A stretch of DNA of 64,000 nucleotides, from assembly GCA_965247975.1 (NCBI GenBank), contig OZ252050.1, forward strand, positions 1,674,001 to 1,738,000, read 5' to 3'. Of this stretch, positions 42,146-50,923 are shown one piece after another. The DNA comes from Taishania sp965247975 (GTDB lineage: Bacteria; Bacteroidota; Bacteroidia; Flavobacteriales_D; Crocinitomicaceae). Under the pieces are notes generated by a model, which saw nothing but the letters and a program-made list of their open reading frames with translations, was not told the origin of the DNA and made no database searches. A program made the position numbers and the translations under genes. How positions within the stretch are numbered: the stretch's first letter is position 1; the number at the start of each line of letters is the position of its first letter.

Positions 42146-44341
42146 TTATTTTTTAGTTTGATTTGCTGCCTTAATGTCCATCCCTAATCGTTGCATATAG
42201 GCAATAATTGCAACAATTTCTTTTCCTTTAATTTCATTAACAAGTCCTGTTTTGTCAACACCTTTCAATACATTTTTATCCATGTTGTCAACAATGTCTT
42301 GTGCGATCGTTGCTGCTTGGATTTTCAAGTCCTTCACAGCTAACTTATCGTATCCTTTCGCATAAGGAACCCCAAGCGTTTGCATAGCTCTGATTTTTCC
42401 TTCCGTCAACGATAAGTCTAAATCATTCTCTCTGAACCATGTATATGCAGGCATGATAGATCCTTCAGACACATCTTTTGGTCGGATGAAGTGGTTGTAA
42501 TGCCATGTGTTATTTCTTAAGCCACCTTCACGAGCCAAATCTGGTCCTGTTCGTTTTGATCCCCATTGGAATGGGTGGTCGTATACAAATTCTCCTGATT
42601 TAGAATATTCACCATAACGAACTGTTTCAAAACGCAATGGTCGAACCATTTGTGAGTGACAGTTATAACAGCCTTCTCGAATGTATAAATCTCTACCTTC
42701 TAGTTCAAGTGGAGTATAAGGTTTCACACTCGCAATTGTAGGCACATTACTTTTTATAATCATGGTAGGAATAATTTCCACCAAACCACCAATGGCAACA
42801 ACGACGATACTCACAATCATAAAACGAATTGGTTTACCTTCGATTGATCTATGCCAGTATTCTCTTGTTTTTGTTTTTCCAGCTTCAACAACTGGTCTTA
42901 ACGCTGGAGCTTCAGCATCTTCGTTCGCTACCAATTTACCAGATTTAGCTGTTTTCACTAAGTTGTAGAACATCATCACTGCACCTAAGATGAACAACAA
43001 TCCACCGAGTGAACGCAAGATGTAGAATGGTTTCAAAGCATCAACAGTACGCAAGAAATCTCCATTTACCAACGTTCCTTCTGGTGTGAAATCTTGCCAC
43101 ATTAACCCTTGCACAAATCCTGCGATGTACATTGGAATGGCATATAAGAGAACTCCAAGTGTTGCAATCCAGAAGTGTTGGTTTGCTAATTTTTTAGAGT
43201 ACAATTCAGTTTTGAATAAACGAGGGAACAACCAATATAACATACCGAAAGTCATCATTCCATTCCATCCGAGTCCACCAATGTGTACATGGGCAATTGT
43301 CCAGTCGGTAAAGTGTGAAAGCATGTTCACATTTTTCAAAGAAAGTAGAGGACCTTCAAACGTTGACATACCGTAAGCTGTAAGTGCAACTACCATGAAT
43401 TTCAACATTACATCATCGCGTACACGATCCCAAGCTCCACGAAGAGTCAATAATCCATTTAACATACCTCCCCAAGATGGAGCAATAAGCATTACAGAAA
43501 ATACAACTCCTAAACTTTGAGCCCAATCAGGCAATGAAGTGTAAAGTAAGTGGTGAGGTCCAGCCCAAATGTATAAGAAGATAAGTGCCCAGAAGTGAAT
43601 GATCGATAATCGGTAAGAATAAACTGGTCGGTTAGCGGCTTTCGGCACAAAGTAGTACATCAATCCTAAATAAGGAGTTGTTAAGAAGAAGGCTACAGCA
43701 TTATGACCATACCACCATTGTACGAGCGCATCTTGTACACCTGCGTACCAAGAATAACTTTTCAAGAAAGAAACCGGTAACTCAAATGAATTGAAAATAT
43801 GCAAAATTGCAACAGTAACGAACGTAGCAATGTAGAACCAAATCGCAACATATAAATGTTTAACTCTTCTAGTTAAGATGGTTGCAAACATGTTAAATCC
43901 AAATGCAACCCACATCAAAGCGATTAAAATATCAATCCACCATTCTAGTTCTGCATATTCTTTCCCTGTGGTGATTCCAAAAGGAAGCGTCAAAACTGCA
44001 CAGACAATAATGAATTGCCAACCCCAAAAATTAAGGTTACTGAGTTTATCACTCCACATTCTTGTTTTCAGCAAACGTTGAAGCGAGTAGTAAACCCCCA
44101 TAAAAATCCCATTTCCAACAAATGCAAAAATCACTGCATTGGTATGCAATGGTCTGATACGCCCAAAGGATAAAAAACTAAATCCTAAGTAATCATTGAA
44201 GAATTGGGGGAAAGCAAGTTGCAGTGCGGCAATGAGCCCAACGAGCATTCCAATGATTCCCCAGATAATTGTTGCGTACGCAAAATTCTTTACGATCTTA
44301 TTGTCGTAACTAAATTTCTGTAACTCTGTCTGTACTTCCAT
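42146..44341 (-). CDS. ccoNO: Fused cbb3 oxidase subunits I and II (CcoN-CcoO)
   Basis: A 731-residue fusion. Residues 1 to about 480 are the 12-helix CcoN catalytic subunit, with the haem and CuB histidines in RIRPLHTNAVIFAF, WYGHNAVAFFLTTPYLGLMY, GPHHLLYTSLPDW and IAHVHIGGLGWNGM. The last third is CcoO: a TM anchor followed by a haem c domain with EGCYNCHSQMVRP. The CcoNO fusion is usual in Bacteroidota. The protein reduces O2 at high affinity and pumps protons. It overlaps ccoS by 32 bp and is followed by ccoQ. Confidence 0.96.
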   Translation of the reverse strand: MEVQTELQKFSYDNKIVKNFAYATIIWGIIGMLVGLIAALQLAFPQFFNDYLGFSFLSFGRIRPLHTNAVIFAFVGNGIFMGVYYSLQRLLKTRMWSDKLSNLNFWGWQFIIVCAVLTLPFGITTGKEYAELEWWIDILIALMWVAFGFNMFATILTRRVKHLYVAIWFYIATFVTVAILHIFNSFELPVSFLKSYSWYAGVQDALVQWWYGHNAVAFFLTTPYLGLMYYFVPKAANRPVYSYRLSIIHFWALIFLYIWAGPHHLLYTSLPDWAQSLGVVFSVMLIAPSWGGMLNGLLTLRGAWDRVRDDVMLKFMVVALTAYGMSTFEGPLLSLKNVNMLSHFTDWTIAHVHIGGLGWNGMMTFGMLYWLFPRLFKTELYSKKLANQHFWIATLGVLLYAIPMYIAGFVQGLMWQDFTPEGTLVNGDFLRTVDALKPFYILRSLGGLLFILGAVMMFYNLVKTAKSGKLVANEDAEAPALRPVVEAGKTKTREYWHRSIEGKPIRFMIVSIVVVAIGGLVEIIPTMIIKSNVPTIASVKPYTPLELEGRDLYIREGCYNCHSQMVRPLRFETVRYGEYSKSGEFVYDHPFQWGSKRTGPDLAREGGLRNNTWHYNHFIRPKDVSEGSIMPAYTWFRENDLDLSLTEGKIRAMQTLGVPYAKGYDKLAVKDLKIQAATIAQDIVDNMDKNVLKGVDKTGLVNEIKGKEIVAIIAYMQRLGMDIKAANQTKK

Positions 44342-44513
44342 TTTGATTGTTTTTTTGATTTTCTGTTTGAATTATTTCTTCTTCAAAGAGCATTCTAACT
44401 GATGGCGTGTAGTCATCGTCGAATTGATTTGTTTTCGTGGCCCATAAAAAAGTCCCTAAGAAAAACAAAGCAATCACCAAGCTTACGATCAACATCAAAT
44501 AGATTATTCCCAT
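44310..44513 (-). CDS. ccoS: CcoS cbb3-type oxidase assembly protein
   Basis: A 67-residue protein with one N-terminal TM helix (IIYLMLIVSLVIALFFLGTF) and the CcoS signature ATKTNQFDDDYTPSVRMLFE. CcoS is needed to insert cofactors into CcoN. It overlaps the ccoNO start by 32 bp. The upstream gap carries an Fnr-type palindrome. Confidence 0.92.
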   Translation of the reverse strand: MGIIYLMLIVSLVIALFFLGTFLWATKTNQFDDDYTPSVRMLFEEEIIQTENQKNNQNGSTDRVTEI

Positions 44514-44546
44514 GAAACAAAATTCGTAACATCATGAAAAATATTT

Positions 44547-44564
44547 TATGACAGATGTTACATA
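44547..44564. promoter_or_regulatory. Fnr-like operator upstream of ccoS-ccoNOQP
   Basis: TATGACAGATGTTACATA is an imperfect palindrome whose core TGAC-AGAT-GTTA differs at one base from the perfect TGAC-N4-GTCA site next to the fnr-like gene. It lies 34-51 bp before the ccoS ATG. Confidence 0.5.
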
Positions 44565-44659
44565 AAAAGATGATTTTTGTCAGGTTTTTGAGTAGAAGAA
44601 TAAAAGCACTTGGGAATTAAGAAATTGTGCACTGGGCATCAGCTGTTATTCAAGTTCTC

Positions 44660-47002
44660 TTATTTCCCCTTCGGCGCAAAAAACATCGTGCCAAACGTCG
44701 CGATAAAAACAATGGTGATGGATGAAATGGGCATCAAAATCGCTGCAACAATTGGGGAGAGTCGACCGGAAACTGCAAAGCCTAAACCAATGGAGTTGTA
44801 AATGACTGAAAACACCAAGCAAATGGATAAGATGCGTTTCGAGAATTTATTGATTTTCAATAATGGATGTAATTTTCCTAAAGCATCCGCTGAAATGATC
44901 GCATCTGAAGTTGGTGTAAATTGGAAAATGTTTTCGGTTACGGAAATTCCAACAGTTGCTCTTTTCAGCGCTCCAACATCGTTTAAACCATCGCCAATCA
45001 TTAAAACACGTTTACCTGCTTTTTCTAAACCGTCAACATATTCCATTTTGGATTGAGGTGTTTGATGAAAGGAAATGTGACTGTTCTCAGGGAAAAGCGA
45101 AACGAACAACTCTTGGTCGCGCTCATCATCACCAGAAAGCAAATGCAATCTGTAGCTCGTAAGTTCTTTTAATGTTCGTTCAATGTTTTGACGCACTTCG
45201 GATTCAAAACTAAAATAACCAAAGAATTGATCGTTGATCGAAATTCCAACTCCAATGTCAAATGATGCTTTTTCAGATACAAAACCATTGGATCCAACAC
45301 GGATGTTGTTTGTATTTATTCGAGCTTCAATTCCTTTTCCTCTGATTTCTTCAAAAGATTCAAGTTCCAACAGTTCTGTGCCGAAATTGTTTTTTAAATA
45401 CGTTGCAATTTGCCTGGAATAGGGATGATTGGAAGAATTTGTTGCTGAAAACACCCATTGCCATTCTGTTTTGGAAAGTTCTTTGCCATGATAGGTGATT
45501 TTGCTTTCATTCGTTGTCAATGTACCTGTTTTATCAAAAATGATGTCTGTGATCGACGCCAAATGCGGAATAACTTCGGTATTTTTCAAATACAAGCCTT
45601 GTCGACCGAGCAAACGCATGATGTTTCCGTAAGTGAACGGTTTCGATAGCGCGATTGCACACGGACAAGCGACAATCAAAATGGCCACAGCAATTTCGAG
45701 CACGCGTGAAGTGTCTGTGAAGAACCAATAAATACTCGCTCCAATCATGACCACAAATACAGCCAACATGAAATTGATGGAAAAGCGATCTGTTTTTTTC
45801 AATTCCTTTGCATGACTTGCATCGCTGTTCCACATCTGAGTCAATTGACTTCGATTGGTTTCTTTTTTGACTTGAAAAAGGGTTTGAGTTCCTAAAACGC
45901 GACCTCCGGCGTAGACCAAATCTCCCTTGAATTTACTTACAAGTCGTGATTCGCCACTTACAAAACTGTAATCGATTTTCACGGAATCGGATTCTAAAAT
46001 TGCATCGCAGGGAACGACTTCTTCGTTTCGAGCGATGAATTGATCTCCAATTTTTAGTTTCTCAATTTGCACAATGACTTCTTCTCCATGCTCCATTTTT
46101 GAAACGGCTACGGGAAAGTAGGAAGTGTAATCTCTGTCAAAGGACAAAGAACGATACGTTTTGTTTTGAAACCATTTTCCAATGAGCAAAAAGAAAACGA
46201 AGGCAGCGAAAGAATCCATGTAGCCAGGTTCACCTTTCACAAAAATGGTGTAAGTGCTTTGGAGATACAAGGCAAGAATCCCAATCGTGATGGGAACATC
46301 TAAGTTGATGGATTTATACTTAATTGCTTTGTAAGCCGAAATCAAGTATTCTCTCGCTGAATAAAATAAAACAGGAATCGAAACCAAGAAGGATAGAATC
46401 GAAGTAAATTTGCGCACTCCTTGGTAATCATCTTGAATGCCGAGATATTCAGGAAAACTCCAAAGCATGATACTTCCAAATGCAAAGCCCGCAATTCCAA
46501 GTTTGTAAAAATAGACTTTGGAATTATTCTCATTCTTTTTTTGACGATCACCAAAATTTGGAGCGTAACCAATTTTATGCAATAAATCAGCTAGCTCAGA
46601 AAGCTTCATTTTTCGGCTATCGAAATGAATGTTTGCTTCACGTTGCGTAAAATTCACTTCACACGAAATGATTGCATCGTTTATTTTTTTGATATTCTCC
46701 AGCAAATAAATACAAGAGGAACAATGAATGCTTGGAAGAAACAATTTCACTTGAACTCGGAAATCTTCTTCAAACAACACGTATTTAGAACGAATTTCTT
46801 CGATATCCAGAAAGGCATATTTTTGAATGTGCGAATCGGCAGGTTTGGTTCCAGGATTTGCTTCGAAATCGTAAAATTGTCCAAGATTGTTATCGACTAA
46901 AATGGAATAAACTGTTTTACAACCATTGCAACAGAACTTTTTATCGTCCAACAAAAATGGTTTGCCAATAATTTGATCACCGCAATGCTTGCACGTGTCC
47001 AT
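44660..47002 (-). CDS. ccoI: Copper-translocating P-type ATPase CcoI/FixI
   Basis: A 780-residue P1B-ATPase. It has a four-Cys N-terminal module (CKHCG ... FCCNGC), an HMA domain with SIHCSSCIYLLENI, eight TM helices with the CPC motif in ACPCAIALSKP, phosphorylation motif DKTGTLTTNESKI, HP in NSSNHPYSR and GDGLNDVGALK. CcoI exports Cu to the periplasm for cbb3 maturation rather than for detoxification; the four-Cys extension is typical. Its ATG directly follows the hemN stop (47003), so they share a transcript. Confidence 0.95.
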   Translation of the reverse strand: MDTCKHCGDQIIGKPFLLDDKKFCCNGCKTVYSILVDNNLGQFYDFEANPGTKPADSHIQKYAFLDIEEIRSKYVLFEEDFRVQVKLFLPSIHCSSCIYLLENIKKINDAIISCEVNFTQREANIHFDSRKMKLSELADLLHKIGYAPNFGDRQKKNENNSKVYFYKLGIAGFAFGSIMLWSFPEYLGIQDDYQGVRKFTSILSFLVSIPVLFYSAREYLISAYKAIKYKSINLDVPITIGILALYLQSTYTIFVKGEPGYMDSFAAFVFFLLIGKWFQNKTYRSLSFDRDYTSYFPVAVSKMEHGEEVIVQIEKLKIGDQFIARNEEVVPCDAILESDSVKIDYSFVSGESRLVSKFKGDLVYAGGRVLGTQTLFQVKKETNRSQLTQMWNSDASHAKELKKTDRFSINFMLAVFVVMIGASIYWFFTDTSRVLEIAVAILIVACPCAIALSKPFTYGNIMRLLGRQGLYLKNTEVIPHLASITDIIFDKTGTLTTNESKITYHGKELSKTEWQWVFSATNSSNHPYSRQIATYLKNNFGTELLELESFEEIRGKGIEARINTNNIRVGSNGFVSEKASFDIGVGISINDQFFGYFSFESEVRQNIERTLKELTSYRLHLLSGDDERDQELFVSLFPENSHISFHQTPQSKMEYVDGLEKAGKRVLMIGDGLNDVGALKRATVGISVTENIFQFTPTSDAIISADALGKLHPLLKINKFSKRILSICLVFSVIYNSIGLGFAVSGRLSPIVAAILMPISSITIVFIATFGTMFFAPKGK

Positions 47003-48364
47003 TTAAACAGTTTGAGAAAAACGTTGACTTGACTCTTCCGATTTCAATAAATCTAAATCGAATGCCATGCAACAGTTTCGAATGAAAGGAATTCCGTTTT
47101 CGGCAACTTTTACTTTATTTCCTTTGATAAATACCAATTCGTCGTCAATCATCGGCTGAAGTCTATCGATAATTCCTTCATTCATTTCCGAGTATTCGAA
47201 ATGCAATTTGGTTTCAAAATGGCACATGAGATCTAAAATATGTTGACGAATCACCAATTCAATGTCGCTCAACAAATGACCTCTGAAAACAGGAAGTTGC
47301 CCTTTTTCGATTTGAATCAAATAATCGGATAGCGATTTTTCGTTTTGCGCAAAACCAAACCAACTGTCTGAAATGGCTGACATGCCTAAGCCTATCATCG
47401 TATTCGTGCTTTTTGTGGTGTAACCCATGAAATTGCGGTGCAAGGTTTTGTTTTTGAATGCTTTATATAATTCATCGGAAGGCAAGGCAAAGTGATCCAT
47501 TCCAATTTCAAGATAACCTGCTGTCAATAGAAGCTGTTTTGCTTGATCGTAGAGTGCTCTTTTTTCAGAATCTTTTGGTAAATCAGATTCATCAAAACCG
47601 CGTTGCCCGGTTCCTTTGATCCATGGCACATGCGCATAGCTGTAGAGTGAAATTCGGTCTGGCAATAAATCGATGGTTTTTAAAACCGTTTCCAACATAT
47701 CAACCCAGCTTTGTTTTGGTAAACCGTAAACTAAGTCATGCGAGATGCTTGTGTAACCGATATTCTTAGCGTTTTGATGAACTTCCTTTACCTTAGAATA
47801 GGGTTGAAATCGATGAATTGCTTCTTGAACTTTGGTTCCATAAGATTGAACACCTAAACTTAATCGTCTAAAACCAATGTTATAAAGAACCTGTAAATGT
47901 TCAGACGTGGTATTCATCGGATGCGCTTCAAAACTTAATTCGCATGCATTCGGATCGATGGAAGTTGTATTTAAAAGTGTTGTAAGAAATTTCTCCAAAT
48001 TCTCGGCTGAAAAAAATGTAGGTGTCCCGCCACCTAAATGCAATTCGGTAATCTTCACATCTGCTGGAAGTACTTTTTTGTACATCTCCCACTCAATCAA
48101 TAATGCTTCTAAATAAGGTATTTCGTGACTATGATTCTTGGTTATATGTTTATGACAACCACAAAAAGTACAGAGCGATTCGCAGAAAGGCAGATGCACA
48201 TAAATGCTAATTTCGTTGGATTTGAAGTGGTTTAAATTCTTGTAAATAGTTTGAAACCAATCGTTTGAATCCAACGGGTTGTTTTTCCAAAACGGAACAG
48301 TTGGATAAGATGTATAGCGCGGACCGGGTACATTGTATTTTGTTATCAGCGCCTTGTTTATCAT
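47003..48364 (-). CDS. hemN: Oxygen-independent coproporphyrinogen III oxidase
   Basis: A 453-residue radical-SAM enzyme. From ATG 48364, YNVPGPRYTSYPTVPFW is the usual HemN start and the Fe-S motif C61-x3-C65-x2-C68-G-C70 falls in place, with HLGGGTPTFF for SAM binding and RISLYSYAHVPW. It decarboxylates coproporphyrinogen III without O2 in haem synthesis. A 9-codon longer frame from 48391 is less likely. First gene of the minus-strand respiratory run and divergent from the Fnr-like gene. Confidence 0.94.
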   Translation of the reverse strand: MINKALITKYNVPGPRYTSYPTVPFWKNNPLDSNDWFQTIYKNLNHFKSNEISIYVHLPFCESLCTFCGCHKHITKNHSHEIPYLEALLIEWEMYKKVLPADVKITELHLGGGTPTFFSAENLEKFLTTLLNTTSIDPNACELSFEAHPMNTTSEHLQVLYNIGFRRLSLGVQSYGTKVQEAIHRFQPYSKVKEVHQNAKNIGYTSISHDLVYGLPKQSWVDMLETVLKTIDLLPDRISLYSYAHVPWIKGTGQRGFDESDLPKDSEKRALYDQAKQLLLTAGYLEIGMDHFALPSDELYKAFKNKTLHRNFMGYTTKSTNTMIGLGMSAISDSWFGFAQNEKSLSDYLIQIEKGQLPVFRGHLLSDIELVIRQHILDLMCHFETKLHFEYSEMNEGIIDRLQPMIDDELVFIKGNKVKVAENGIPFIRNCCMAFDLDLLKSEESSQRFSQTV

Positions 48365-48410
48365 CTTACAAATTTTTACAAAGATTTTCACAAAAAAATA
48401 GTTAAAAAAA

Positions 48411-48422
48411 TGACCTAAGTCA
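48411..48422. promoter_or_regulatory. Perfect TGAC-N4-GTCA operator between hemN and fnr-like gene
   Basis: TGACCTAAGTCA is a palindrome with perfect TGAC/GTCA halves and an FNR-like 4-bp centre. Its centre (48416.5) is about 42-45 bp upstream of the start expected from the -7 box at 48448-48455, the usual class II activator position. Confidence 0.55.
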
Positions 48423-48424
48423 GC

Positions 48425-48455
48425 TTTGTAGAAATTTTTGAAATAGTTACATTTG
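48425..48455 (+). promoter_or_regulatory. Promoter for the Fnr-like regulator
   Basis: TTTG (48425-48428), 19 bp, TACATTTG (48448-48455): perfect Bacteroidota consensus. It shows that the ATG at 48472, not the upstream in-frame TTG at 48463, is the real start. Confidence 0.8.
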
Positions 48456-48471
48456 AAGACAATTGATAATT

Positions 48472-49161
48472 ATGTCGCTAAAAGCTCCGAAAAATGTATC
48501 TTGTTCCACGTGTGCTTCACGCGATGGGTCATTATTTTCACACTTTAATTGCGGTGAAATTGAGAACTTAAGCAATGCAAAGGCATGTTCTTTCTATAAA
48601 AAAAGTCAATCTGTGTTTTTAACGGGTAGCACACCTCGTGGAGTCTATTGCATCAATAAAGGAAAAGTAAAAGTATTTTCTTTGGGCGAAGAGGGCAAAG
48701 AACAAATTATTCACATCGCAAGTGAGGGGGAAGTTGTTGGTTTTCGTGCCATGTTCAGTGGTGAACCATTTTCTGTTAGTGCAGAAACATTAGAAGAAAG
48801 TAATATTTGTTTCATTGCAAAAGAAGATTTTCTTTCAATGATCGATACAAGTACTACACTTCGTGATGCTATCATGCGTGAATTATCAAAAGAATTATCG
48901 GAACGCGCAAAATTCATTACTCAATTGGCACAAAAATCAGTGCGAGAAAGATTGGCTTTTTCACTCGTATTGTTAAGCGATATTTACAAAGATGAACCAA
49001 TCAATTTGTCTCGTGAGGATTTGGCAAATTTTGTAGGAACAGCTACAGAAACATTGATTCGTTTGCTTAAGCAATTTAAAAGTGAAGAGGTTATTGAAGT
49101 GATGACTCGCAAAATAATAGTGACAAATCAAGACAAGTTACTGAGTATTGCAGGTCGCTAA
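48472..49161 (+). CDS. Fnr-like oxygen/redox regulator with N-terminal cysteines
   Basis: A 229-residue Crp/Fnr-family protein. Unlike the other two Crp-type proteins in the window it has an N-terminal Cys set (C11, C14, C27, C39), as in Fe-S Fnr proteins. Sensor barrel: GVYCINKGKVKVFSLGEEGK and SEGEVVGFRAMFSGEPFSVS; HTH: LSREDLANFVGTATETLIRL then LKQFKSEEVIEV. It probably activates hemN and cco genes when oxygen is low, since it lies divergent to hemN with a shared palindrome. Four Cys are present, but cluster binding is inference. Confidence 0.88.
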   Translation: MSLKAPKNVSCSTCASRDGSLFSHFNCGEIENLSNAKACSFYKKSQSVFLTGSTPRGVYCINKGKVKVFSLGEEGKEQIIHIASEGEVVGFRAMFSGEPFSVSAETLEESNICFIAKEDFLSMIDTSTTLRDAIMRELSKELSERAKFITQLAQKSVRERLAFSLVLLSDIYKDEPINLSREDLANFVGTATETLIRLLKQFKSEEVIEVMTRKIIVTNQDKLLSIAGR

Positions 49162-49228
49162 TAGCTTGTGTTACTTTTGTCACTCAATTTTATCACCCTT
49201 TTGATTACCTTCGCCCGAAAAACAAGTA

Positions 49229-49606
49229 ATGTTCAAGAAAGGAAGCAAACTATACAGCATTTTCAAAATGAAATGTCCGCAATGTCAGGAAGGGGAATTT
49301 TTTGTATCTCATCCATATGACTTGAGCAAAGTTGGTGATATTCATCAAGAATGCTCTCATTGTCACTTGAAATATGAAAAAGAGCCAGGTTTTTATTATG
49401 GTGCCATGTATGTTTCCTATGCACTTGGAGTTGCACTGTTTGTAACGTTGTGGGTTTCGATGAAATTATTCTTCCCAAAAACTTCATTGACGTGGCAATT
49501 GGTGATCATTTTCATTACGTTTATTGTCATTGCGCCTTATTTCTACGCATTATCCAAAATTATTTGGGCCAATTTATTCATTCGTTACGACGAAAAAAAG
49601 CGTTAA
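49229..49606 (+). CDS. DUF983 membrane protein
   Basis: A 125-residue protein. N-terminal zinc-ribbon-like CPQCQEGEFF and CSHCHLKYEKEPGFYYGAMYVSY, followed by two TM helices and a basic end (RYDEKKR). DUF983 proteins are small inner-membrane proteins often near cytochrome oxidase genes; function unknown. The last 100 bp of this gene are duplicated downstream at 50675-50775. A weak TTAC-TTTT-GTCA site at 49171-49182 precedes it. Confidence 0.85.
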   Translation: MFKKGSKLYSIFKMKCPQCQEGEFFVSHPYDLSKVGDIHQECSHCHLKYEKEPGFYYGAMYVSYALGVALFVTLWVSMKLFFPKTSLTWQLVIIFITFIVIAPYFYALSKIIWANLFIRYDEKKR

Positions 49607-49718
49607 TCCTTCGTTTATTTGACGTTGCAATCGCGAGGCTAAATACGTCTTGAGCCATTGTGATAAGTTTTAAACAATGGAATGAGTGAAAAAAGGTCAT
49701 TTCCATTTGATATTTTTT

Positions 49719-49726
49719 TATATTTG
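49719..49726 (+). promoter_or_regulatory. -7 element of first cargo gene
   Basis: TATATTTG matches TAnnTTTG, 23 bp before the ATG at 49750. The equivalent in copy 2 is TATCTTTG at 50892-50899. No clear -33 box is seen in either. Confidence 0.5.
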
Positions 49727-49749
49727 ATTAAACTTAAAACTCAATAAAT

Positions 49750-50577
49750 ATGAAAAAAAATTACTTTTTGAGCATTTTAATGCTTTCTATAACTTTTAGT
49801 GGAATAAGTCAAATAGTTGATCCTGGATTTGAAGCTGGGACGGCAAGTTCAGGTTGGGTTCAGGCATCTACAAATTTTGCAACTCCTATTTGTGATGAAG
49901 CTTCTTGCGGTGATGGTGGTGGACCATGCGTTCCAAGAACAGGAACGTTCTTTGTATGGTATGGTGGTGCTGGTGGTGCAGTTGAAACTGGATCTGTTGA
50001 ACAAGCGGTGGTCATTCCGAATGGAACAACTGGAGCAATTACACTTTGGGTGAAAATCGCACAAGTAGGTCCTGGTATTGCTGAAGACAAATTGGATGTG
50101 AGCGTTGACGGAAGCGTTCTTGCAACAGTTACCGCTTTGGATTCTGTCGCTTATGCTGACTATGCTCAATTAACCGTTGACGTTAGTTCAATGACTGATG
50201 GCAATGCTCACACTTTGCGTATCGAAGGATTCCAATCAACTACAACGATTTGTAACATTCTTTTGGATGATGTAGAAATGACAGTTGACGGTAACTCTGT
50301 TGGATTGTTCGAGTTTGAAACAGGAGAAAATGAAGTAATAATTTTCCCTAATCCAGCGAAAGAAGTAATTAATTTGCAGTTTAGAAATGTTTTAGGTGAT
50401 GTTGAAGTGAAAATTGTTGACTTAGCTGGTAAAGTAGTTTCTAACCAAAAAGTTGTTGCAGCTTATGGGACTGCCTACGTTTTAAATACATCTGATGTAA
50501 ATAATGGAAGTTACATTATGACAGTTACTCAAAACGGAAACGTTATGCGCACTGAAAATATTGTAATTTACAAATAA
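49750..50577 (+). CDS. T9SS type A cargo protein, copy 1
   Basis: A 275-residue exported protein. Signal peptide (FLSILMLSITFSGISQ), then a jelly-roll carbohydrate-binding-like domain (DPGFEAGTASSGWVQAST ... GTFFVWYGGAGGAVETGSVE ... ILLDDVEMTV), and a C-terminal T9SS type A sorting domain of about 75 residues (IIFPNPAKEVINLQF, KIVDLAGKVVSNQK, LNTSDVNNGSYIMTVTQNGN). The first part resembles the N-terminal domain of the PKD protein at 0.7 kb. It is the left member of a tandem gene duplication. Confidence 0.85.
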   Translation: MKKNYFLSILMLSITFSGISQIVDPGFEAGTASSGWVQASTNFATPICDEASCGDGGGPCVPRTGTFFVWYGGAGGAVETGSVEQAVVIPNGTTGAITLWVKIAQVGPGIAEDKLDVSVDGSVLATVTALDSVAYADYAQLTVDVSSMTDGNAHTLRIEGFQSTTTICNILLDDVEMTVDGNSVGLFEFETGENEVIIFPNPAKEVINLQFRNVLGDVEVKIVDLAGKVVSNQKVVAAYGTAYVLNTSDVNNGSYIMTVTQNGNVMRTENIVIYK

Positions 50578-50595
50578 TCCAATTAAATAAATCTT

Positions 50596-50629
50596 AATCC
50601 GTCTGCATACAATGTGGACGGATTTTTTT
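50596..50629 (+). terminator. Intrinsic terminator of cargo copy 1
   Basis: AATCCGTC pairs with GACGGATT around a 13-base loop, with seven T's following. The duplicate at 51775-51808 has the same plan with a longer stem. Confidence 0.8.
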
Positions 50630-50674
50630 GATTCTAACTTTAACTTTATTTCTTTTTCAAAAAGAGATTGTAGT

Positions 50675-50775
50675 TCATTTTCATTATGTTTATTGTCATT
50701 GCGCCTTATTTCTACGCATTATCCAAAATTATTTGGGCCAATTTATTCATTCGTTACGACGAAAAAAAGCGTTAA
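50675..50775 (+). pseudogene. Duplicated 3' end of the DUF983 gene
   Basis: The frame reads IFIMFIVIAPYFYALSKIIW then ANLFIRYDEKKR and stop, the C-terminus of the DUF983 protein, without its 5' part. It marks the left edge of duplication copy 2. Confidence 0.85.
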
Positions 50776-50923
50776 TCCATCGTTTATTTGACGTTGCAAG
50801 CGCACAACTAAATACGCTTTAAGCTATTGTGATAAGTTTTGAACATTGGAATGAGTGAAAAAATGTCAATGAAATTTGATTTTTTTTTGTTTATCTTTGG
50901 TTAAACTTAAAAACTCAATAAAT

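Larger units (their letters stand above)
49506..50674. repeat. Tandem duplication, copy 1 (1169 bp)
   Basis: Runs from the 3' part of the DUF983 gene through the first T9SS cargo gene and its terminator. The second copy begins at 50675 with an offset of 1169 bp: tcattttcatta and the DUF983 end are nearly identical (98-100 bp with a few changes), and the promoter/leader and the 3' 250 bp of the cargo gene are also nearly identical. Confidence 0.85.

Noticed and set aside
50628..50822. 64-codon frame similar to one at 49450-49653
   Set aside because: Both are the same off-frame reading of the DUF983 tail and its duplicate; similarity reflects the duplication, not a gene.
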